10,663 nucleotides of DNA from positions 1 to 10,663 of the forward strand of contig JBCBJX010000101.1 in assembly GCA_038522735.1 (NCBI GenBank), written 5' to 3'. The position numbers were made by a program, and so were the translations under genes. This DNA is from JBCBJX01 sp038522735 (GTDB lineage Bacteria; Pseudomonadota; Alphaproteobacteria; Caulobacterales; Parvularculaceae). Positions 6,814 to 10,663 of the stretch are shown piece by piece. The notes under the pieces were generated by a model that was not told the origin of the DNA, searched no databases, and worked only from the letters and a program-made list of their open reading frames with translations. Each line of letters begins with the position of its first letter. Position 1 is the first letter of the stretch.

Positions 6814-6843
6814 AAAAAGGCGGCCCATGAGGCCGCCTTTTTT
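6814..6843. terminator. Bidirectional intrinsic terminator between the LdtR-like gene and mucR
   Basis: A perfect inverted repeat, AAAAAGGCGGCC (6814-6825) and GGCCGCCTTTTT (6831-6842), with a 5-nt loop (CATGA). The G/C core is 7 bp and is followed by a T-run through 6843. Because the other arm begins with an A-run, the transcript from the opposite strand also ends in U. It lies 21 bp after the LdtR-like stop and about 70 bp after the mucR stop, so it can end both converging transcripts. Confidence 0.93.
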
Positions 6844-6910
6844 GCATTCAAACACTTGGTCGGGCTTTCAACGAGGCGACGAGCGCGCGGCCGCCCCGCC
6901 TATCGCAGTC

Positions 6911-7372
6911 TCAGGACGCCTTGCGGCTGCGAGTTTTCTTCGCCGCCTTGCCGCCGGCGATGCGGCCGAGGCCGATCTGCTTGGCGAACTCCGAACGGCG
7001 CGCAGCGTAATTCGGTGCGACCATCGGGTAATCGGCGGGCAGGTTCCATTTGCGGCGATAGTCGTCGGGCGACATGTCGTATTGCGTGCGCAGATACCGC
7101 TTCAGCATCTTAAGTTTCTTGCCGTCTTCCAGGCAGATCAAATAATCCGGCGTGATTGACTTCTTGATCGGAACGGCGGGTTTCTGAGGCTCTTCCGGCT
7201 CTTTCAGCGGCGCGTCGGCGAGAGTTTGAACCGTCGCGTGAACGTTCCGCAGGAGGTCCGGTATCTTGTCGCCGTCAATGGAGTTGTTGCTCACAAAAGC
7301 AGCGACGATTTCCGCGGTCAGATGCAGCGTGTCGCCGGAGAGCTCGGTTTTTAGGGCTTCAGTTTCGCTCAT
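6911..7372 (-). CDS. mucR: MucR/Ros-family transcriptional regulator lacking canonical zinc histidines
   Basis: Global regulator of the Ros/MucR group, which binds AT-rich DNA in an H-NS-like way and controls exopolysaccharide, motility and symbiosis or virulence genes in alphaproteobacteria. It is 153 residues, normal size. The N-terminal half (about 1-55) is the oligomerisation region, followed by a Pro/Lys/Glu linker (about 54-71). The Ros finger domain covers about 73-136, with TPDYLICLEDGKKLKMLK (74-91), DDYRRKWNLP (103-112) and DYPMVAPNYAARRS (114-127), ending in a basic tail. In Ros the zinc ligands are Cys-x2-Cys-x9-His and a second His. Here the equivalents are Cys80, Asp83, Tyr93 and Gln97/Tyr98, so both histidines are missing. 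Zinc-free members of this family are known to fold, so it may still work. A GAGGA Shine-Dalgarno lies 4-5 nt before the ATG at 7372. It is divergent from glyA; the AT-richer spacer upstream may be its own binding site. Confidence 0.93.
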   Translation of the reverse strand: MSETEALKTELSGDTLHLTAEIVAAFVSNNSIDGDKIPDLLRNVHATVQTLADAPLKEPEEPQKPAVPIKKSITPDYLICLEDGKKLKMLKRYLRTQYDMSPDDYRRKWNLPADYPMVAPNYAARRSEFAKQIGLGRIAGGKAAKKTRSRKAS

Positions 7373-7508
7373 GGAGTCCTCTGAGGTTTATCTCGGGGCG
7401 TATCTTGAATGAAGTGGACTTATCGTCCGATTCGTCATCGATATTTGAAGGATGAACCTTAAAACAGCGTATTCAAGATTGTTGAGGGAAGGGAGCTACT
7501 GCTCTTTA

Positions 7509-7538
7509 TTGCGTAAATCAAGCGCCCGCAGATATAAA
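7509..7538 (+). promoter_or_regulatory. Candidate sigma70-type promoter for glyA
   Basis: TTGCGT (7509-7514) and TATAAA (7533-7538) are separated by 18 bp and point toward glyA. The -10 is good and the -35 is fair. Transcription from here would give a leader of about 140 nt. This is a motif match only. TTGACG near 7608 is another possible -35, but it has no good -10 at the right distance. Confidence 0.3.
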
Positions 7539-7670
7539 AATGGCTCCTGTGCGCGCTATCCTCGAAATCAGCCTGCTGCAGTCGATTTCTTCGCCGGTAT
7601 CGCGTCGAATTGACGGATCGCCCCCGCGCAGCGCACATGTCACGCCCGATATTAAAAGCCCGCTGTTGTT

Positions 7671-7675
7671 GGAGA
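7671..7675 (+). promoter_or_regulatory. Ribosome-binding site fixing the glyA start
   Basis: GGAGA lies 6 nt before the ATG at 7682. The frame is open back to an ATG at 7610, but that start has no such site and would add 24 residues not typical of GlyA. This site supports the start at 7682. Confidence 0.75.
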
Positions 7676-7681
7676 CGCCCA

Positions 7682-8977
7682 ATGTCCGCCACGAAACCCG
7701 CCGCCGCCGACGCGCGCGATTTCTTCGAGCGCCCGCTCGCCGACGCCGATCCTGACATCGCCGCGGTCCTGCAGTCGGAGCTGAAGCGCCAGCAGACCCA
7801 GATCGAACTGATCGCTTCGGAGAACATCGTCAGCCGCGCGGTGCTTGAGGCGCAGGGCTCGGTGCTGACGAACAAGTATGCGGAGGGCTATCCGGGCCGG
7901 CGCTATTACGCAGGCTGCGAGGAGGTCGACAAAGCCGAAACGCTCGCGATCGAGCGCGCCCGCCGGCTCTTCGACTGTTCTGAAGCAATCGTGCAGCCGC
8001 ACTCCGGCAGCCAGGCGAACCAGGCGGTGTTCATGGCGACCATGACGCCCGGCGACACGATCCTCGGCATGGACCTCGCGGCGGGCGGGCACCTCACCCA
8101 CGGCGCGAAGCCGAACCTCTCGGGCAAATGGTTCAACGCCGTCCATTATGGCGTGCGCGCGGACGACCACCTGATCGACTACGACGAGGTCGAACGCCTC
8201 GCGAAAGAGCATCAGCCGAAGCTGATCATCGCCGGCGGCTCGGCTTACCCGCGGATCATCGATTTCGCCCGGTTCCGGGAGATCGCGGACATGGTCGGCG
8301 CGAAGCTCCTCGTCGATATGGCGCATTTTTCCGGCCTCGTCGCGGGCGGCGTCCACCCGAGCCCGTTCCCCCACGCCCATGTCGCGACGACGACGACCCA
8401 CAAGATCCTCCGTGGACCCCGCGGCGGCCTCATACTGACGAACGACGCCGACCTTGCGAAGAAGATGCGCTCGGCCATCTTCCCGGGCCTGCAGGGCGGC
8501 CCGCTGATGCATGTGATCGCCGCCAAGGCCGTCGCGTTCGGCGAAGCGCTGCAGCCGGACTTCAAAGTCTATGCGAAGACCGTCGTCGACTGCGCGAAGG
8601 TGATGGCGGACGTCATCGTCGAGCGGGGCTACGCCGTCGTCTCCGGCGGAACCGATACCCACCTCGCTCTCGTCGATCTGCGCCCCAAAAGCGTGAAAGG
8701 AAACGCGGCGGAGGAGAGCCTCGATCGCGCCGGGATCACGTGCAACAAGAACGGCGTCCCCAACGATCCCGAAAAGCCCGCCGTGACCTCCGGCGTCCGC
8801 ATCGGCTCGCCGGCGGGCGTCACCCGCGGCTTCGGCCCGGCGGAATTCCGCCAGATCGGGAACTGGATCGCAGACGTTCGCGACGGCCTCGCCGAGGGCG
8901 GCGCGGACAACGCTGCGGCGGAGCGACGGGTTCGCGCCGAAGTTCTGGCGCTCTGCGAGCGGTTCCCCATTTACTGA
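7682..8977 (+). CDS. glyA: Serine hydroxymethyltransferase
   Basis: PLP enzyme that converts serine and tetrahydrofolate to glycine and 5,10-methylene-THF, the main source of one-carbon units; cytosolic. It is 431 residues, full length for the bacterial enzyme. In order: FFERPLADADPDIA (14-27), IELIASENIVS (41-51), NKYAEGYPGRRYYAG (64-78) at the folate/PLP dimer site, HSGSQANQAVF (107-117) for phosphate binding, LVDMAHFSGL (210-219) whose Asp and His contact the cofactor ring, and TTTTHKILRGPRGG (236-249) with Lys241 as the PLP lysine. The C-terminus has IGSPAGVTRGF (374-384), where many relatives have GTPAxTTRG. It starts with ATG at 7682 behind GGAGA. nrdR follows after 53 bp in the same direction with no visible terminator, so the two may be co-transcribed. 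Confidence 0.98.
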   Translation: MSATKPAAADARDFFERPLADADPDIAAVLQSELKRQQTQIELIASENIVSRAVLEAQGSVLTNKYAEGYPGRRYYAGCEEVDKAETLAIERARRLFDCSEAIVQPHSGSQANQAVFMATMTPGDTILGMDLAAGGHLTHGAKPNLSGKWFNAVHYGVRADDHLIDYDEVERLAKEHQPKLIIAGGSAYPRIIDFARFREIADMVGAKLLVDMAHFSGLVAGGVHPSPFPHAHVATTTTHKILRGPRGGLILTNDADLAKKMRSAIFPGLQGGPLMHVIAAKAVAFGEALQPDFKVYAKTVVDCAKVMADVIVERGYAVVSGGTDTHLALVDLRPKSVKGNAAEESLDRAGITCNKNGVPNDPEKPAVTSGVRIGSPAGVTRGFGPAEFRQIGNWIADVRDGLAEGGADNAAAERRVRAEVLALCERFPIY

Positions 8978-9030
8978 GCTTCAAGCCGGGCGCGCAACCG
9001 GCGAGCGGCGAATCAGTCGAGCACCCAGCC

Positions 9031-9498
9031 ATGCGCTGCCCGTTCTGCAACAACCCGGACACCCAGGTGAAGGACAGCCGTCCGACCGAGGACGGCACGA
9101 CCATTCGCCGTCGGCGGTCCTGCCCCGATTGCGGCGCCCGCTTCACGACCTTTGAGCGCGTGCAACTGCAGGAGCTCACCATCGTCAAGTCGAACGGCAA
9201 GCGCGAACGCTTCGAGCGGGACAAGATGATGCGCTCCGTTCAGGTCGCCCTGCGCAAGCGCGACGTCGATCCCGAGCGTGTGGAGCGCATGGCCTCCGGC
9301 ATCGTCCGGCGGCTTGAAACCCTCGGCGAGACGGAGATCCCGTCGAAGACCATCGGCGAGTTCGTGATGGAAGGCCTCGCCAATCTCGATGACGTCGCTT
9401 ACGTCCGCTACGCCTCGGTCTATAAGAACTTCCGCGAGGCGAAGGATTTCCGGGAGTTTCTCGGCGATCTCGGCGAGGATGAGGACGCGGCCGGATAG
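9031..9498 (+). CDS. nrdR: Transcriptional repressor NrdR
   Basis: Represses ribonucleotide reductase operons by binding NrdR boxes when its ATP-cone carries (d)ATP, so it couples dNTP supply to gene expression. It is 155 residues, the usual size. The N-terminal zinc ribbon is MRCPFC (Cys3, Cys6) and CPDCGARFTTFERV (31-44; Cys31, Cys34), separated by DSRPTEDGTTIRRRR (15-29). The ATP-cone follows from about 49 to 139, beginning IVKSNGKRERF (51-61) and including RYASVYKNF (126-134). The first methionine is fixed by the conserved MxCPxC start, although the Shine-Dalgarno is weak. It lies between glyA and nusB; the gap to nusB is only 6 bp. The short acidic tail (DLGEDEDAAG) is unremarkable. Confidence 0.97.
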   Translation: MRCPFCNNPDTQVKDSRPTEDGTTIRRRRSCPDCGARFTTFERVQLQELTIVKSNGKRERFERDKMMRSVQVALRKRDVDPERVERMASGIVRRLETLGETEIPSKTIGEFVMEGLANLDDVAYVRYASVYKNFREAKDFREFLGDLGEDEDAAG

Positions 9499-9504
9499 GG
9501 CGCT

Positions 9505-9996
9505 GTGCAAGCGATGAGCGAGATGACGACGGCTGCGGAGCGATCTCCGATGGCGGCCCGGACCGCCGCGCGGCTCGCGGCCGTGCAGGCGCTCTATCAG
9601 ATGGAGACCGGCGGCGGCGGGATCGACGCCACCGTCCGCGAGTTCCGCGCCCATCGTCTGGGGACGGAGCTTGACGGCGATGCGATCATCGAGGCGGACG
9701 CGGCGTTCTTCGAGGACGTCCTGCGCGGCGTCGTGGAGATGCAGCTGAAAATCGATCCCTATATCGAGCGCCGACTGTCGAAAGGTTGGACGCTCTCGCG
9801 TCTCGACGCGACGGCGCGTGCGATACTCCGGTGCGGGGTCTTCGAACTCGTCCGCCGCGCCGACGTGCCGGCGAAGGCGATCATCGACGAGTACGTGGAG
9901 CTCGCCCACGATTTCTTCGAAGGCGACGAGCCGCGCTTCGTGAACGGCGTCCTCGACGCCGCGGCGAAAGACGTCCGCGCCGACGAGCTTGCATGA
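9505..9996 (+). CDS. nusB: Transcription antitermination factor NusB
   Basis: All-helical RNA-binding protein that joins NusE (S10) on boxA RNA and supports antitermination of rRNA operons. It is 163 residues from the GTG at 9505. Family marks are ARLAAVQALYQME (22-34), the central TLSRLDATARAIL (96-108), and AIIDEYVELAHDFF (125-138) followed by RFVNGVLD (144-151). The start is uncertain: the GTG at 9505 has AGGG 4 nt upstream, while an ATG at 9514 and another at 9523 are in frame and would trim three or six residues. It sits 6 bp after nrdR and its TGA overlaps the thiL ATG (ATGA), so translation with thiL is probably coupled. Confidence 0.96.
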   Translation: MQAMSEMTTAAERSPMAARTAARLAAVQALYQMETGGGGIDATVREFRAHRLGTELDGDAIIEADAAFFEDVLRGVVEMQLKIDPYIERRLSKGWTLSRLDATARAILRCGVFELVRRADVPAKAIIDEYVELAHDFFEGDEPRFVNGVLDAAAKDVRADELA

Positions 9997-10663
9997 CGCG
10001 AACGGACGAATTCGCTCTCATCGAAACGCTTTTCGCGCCGCTCGCGACCGACGCCGCCGCCCTCGGCCTCAAAGACGACGCCGCTCTATGGTCCGCAGCG
10101 GGCGAGGGGGTGATCGCCAAGGACATGCTGGTCGAGGGCGTTCATTTCCGCAGCGCCGATCCGTTGGACCGGGTCGCCCGCAAGGCGCTCAGGGTCAATC
10201 TTTCCGATCTCGCGGCCATGGGCGCGACGCCTGCAGGATACCTCCTGGGGCTCGCCCTGCCGGACCGGCTGCTCGACAGGGACGCGCTCGGACCGTTCGC
10301 CGACGGCCTTGCAGAAGATCAGGCTGCGTACGGCCTTTCGCTCATCGGCGGCGACACGACGCGCACGCCGGGGCCGCTGGTCGTCAGCATCACGATGACC
10401 GGGCGTCTCGACGGTCGTCGGCCGCTCCGGCGCGGCGGCGCCCTTGTCGGCGACGACGTCTACGTCAGCGGAACGATCGGCGATGCGGGACTCGGTTTGC
10501 GGGCCTTTGAAGGGGCGCCGGACGGTCTCGCGCGCGAACACGTCGCCTGTCTCAAGGACCGCTATCAGCTGCCCGAGCCCCGCCTCGGCCTCGGCGAAGC
10601 GCTCTGCGGCGTCGCAAGCGCGGCGGCGGACGTCTCCGACGGCCTCCTCTCCGACGCCGGACA
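9993..10663 (+). CDS. thiL: Thiamine-monophosphate kinase (partial, C-terminus off the right edge)
   Basis: Phosphorylates thiamine monophosphate to the cofactor thiamine diphosphate with ATP; the last step of thiamine synthesis, cytosolic. I translated this frame by hand; 223 residues are visible of about 320 expected. The start ATG at 9993 overlaps the nusB stop. Family motifs are FALIETLFAPL (7-17), LKDDAAL (26-32) with metal-binding aspartates, AKDMLVEGVHF (42-52), KALRVNLSDLAAMGA (64-78), LIGGDTTR (117-124), VGDDVYVSGTIGDAGLGL (152-169) and DVSDGLLSD (213-221). The residue before the DMLVEG aspartate is Lys43, where Thr or Ser is common in relatives; I do not know whether this matters. 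nusB-thiL is a common pair in proteobacteria. Confidence 0.96.
   Translation, partial: MTRTDEFALIETLFAPLATDAAALGLKDDAALWSAAGEGVIAKDMLVEGVHFRSADPLDRVARKALRVNLSDLAAMGATPAGYLLGLALPDRLLDRDALGPFADGLAEDQAAYGLSLIGGDTTRTPGPLVVSITMTGRLDGRRPLRRGGALVGDDVYVSGTIGDAGLGLRAFEGAPDGLAREHVACLKDRYQLPEPRLGLGEALCGVASAAADVSDGLLSDAG

Larger units (their letters stand above)
7373..7681. promoter_or_regulatory. Divergent mucR / glyA intergenic region (309 bp)
   Basis: The longest stretch without a gene, clearly richer in A/T than the flanking genes, especially 7380-7545. It must carry the mucR promoter (leftward) and the glyA promoter (rightward). Short T-A-containing AT tracts, of the kind MucR proteins bind, make autoregulation plausible; this is inference. 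A weak 6-bp inverted repeat GAAATC / GATTTC (7564-7569, 7584-7589) surrounds a CTGCAG palindrome. I recognise no known riboswitch and no convincing small ORF. Confidence 0.55.

Noticed and set aside
8128..9030. Upstream extension of the nrdR frame through glyA
   Set aside because: The open frame begins inside glyA in another phase and is Arg/Pro-rich. NrdR starts at the conserved MxCPxC at 9031.
9013..9909. A 298-codon open frame on the minus strand across nrdR and nusB
   Set aside because: It is antisense to two well-identified genes; its composition is low-complexity-like and no family motif is visible.
1..10663. CRISPR arrays, tRNA/rRNA genes, insertion sequences, prophage or defence genes
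   Set aside because: I looked for spaced direct repeats, cloverleaf-like blocks, transposase or integrase motifs and compositional breaks, and found none.

Overview
The window looks like a chromosomal segment of a high-GC alphaproteobacterium, probably from the Hyphomicrobiales (rhizobial) side or a near relative. This rests on four things: a MucR/Ros-family regulator, an LdtR-like MarR regulator, a HemB with the aspartate-type metal site, and the glyA-nrdR-...-nusB-thiL gene series. I see no phage, IS, CRISPR, tRNA or rRNA sequence. Most of the window is housekeeping DNA with a few accessory transport and redox genes.

Layout. (1) 1-3436, minus strand, is a probable operon. In transcription order it holds an SLC13-type permease with two RCK_C domains, the N-degron aminoacyl transferase Bpt/Ate, and a TRAP substrate-binding protein that runs off the left edge. 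The last gene begins with TTG and carries a Tat motif plus a lipobox. (2) 3437-3620 is a divergent spacer. (3) 3621-4957, plus strand, is a pair with a GTGA overlap: a flavin reductase-like protein and a beta-hydroxyacid (3-hydroxyisobutyrate type) dehydrogenase. (4) hemB (minus) converges on that pair. (5) hemB and the LdtR-like gene (plus) diverge from a 131-bp spacer. (6) The LdtR-like gene and mucR (minus) converge on a very clear bidirectional terminator at 6814-6843. (7) mucR and glyA diverge from the longest non-coding stretch, 7373-7681, which is AT-richer than its surroundings. (8) 7682 to the right edge, plus strand, holds glyA, nrdR, nusB and thiL. nusB and thiL overlap by ATGA, and thiL is cut by the window end.

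How the genes fit together. The right block joins one-carbon metabolism (GlyA), deoxynucleotide control (NrdR), transcription antitermination (NusB) and thiamine diphosphate synthesis (ThiL). In many alphaproteobacteria the riboflavin genes ribD/ribE/ribH lie between nrdR and nusB; here only 6 bp separate the two genes. The left block pairs two carboxylate-type or anion uptake components with a protein-degradation gene. I found no convincing unknown multi-gene system. The points most worth a second look are the MucR finger that lacks both zinc-binding histidines, the missing rib genes, the hairpin over the ribosome-binding site of the TRAP gene, and the palindrome/CtrA-like site between hemB and the LdtR-like gene.
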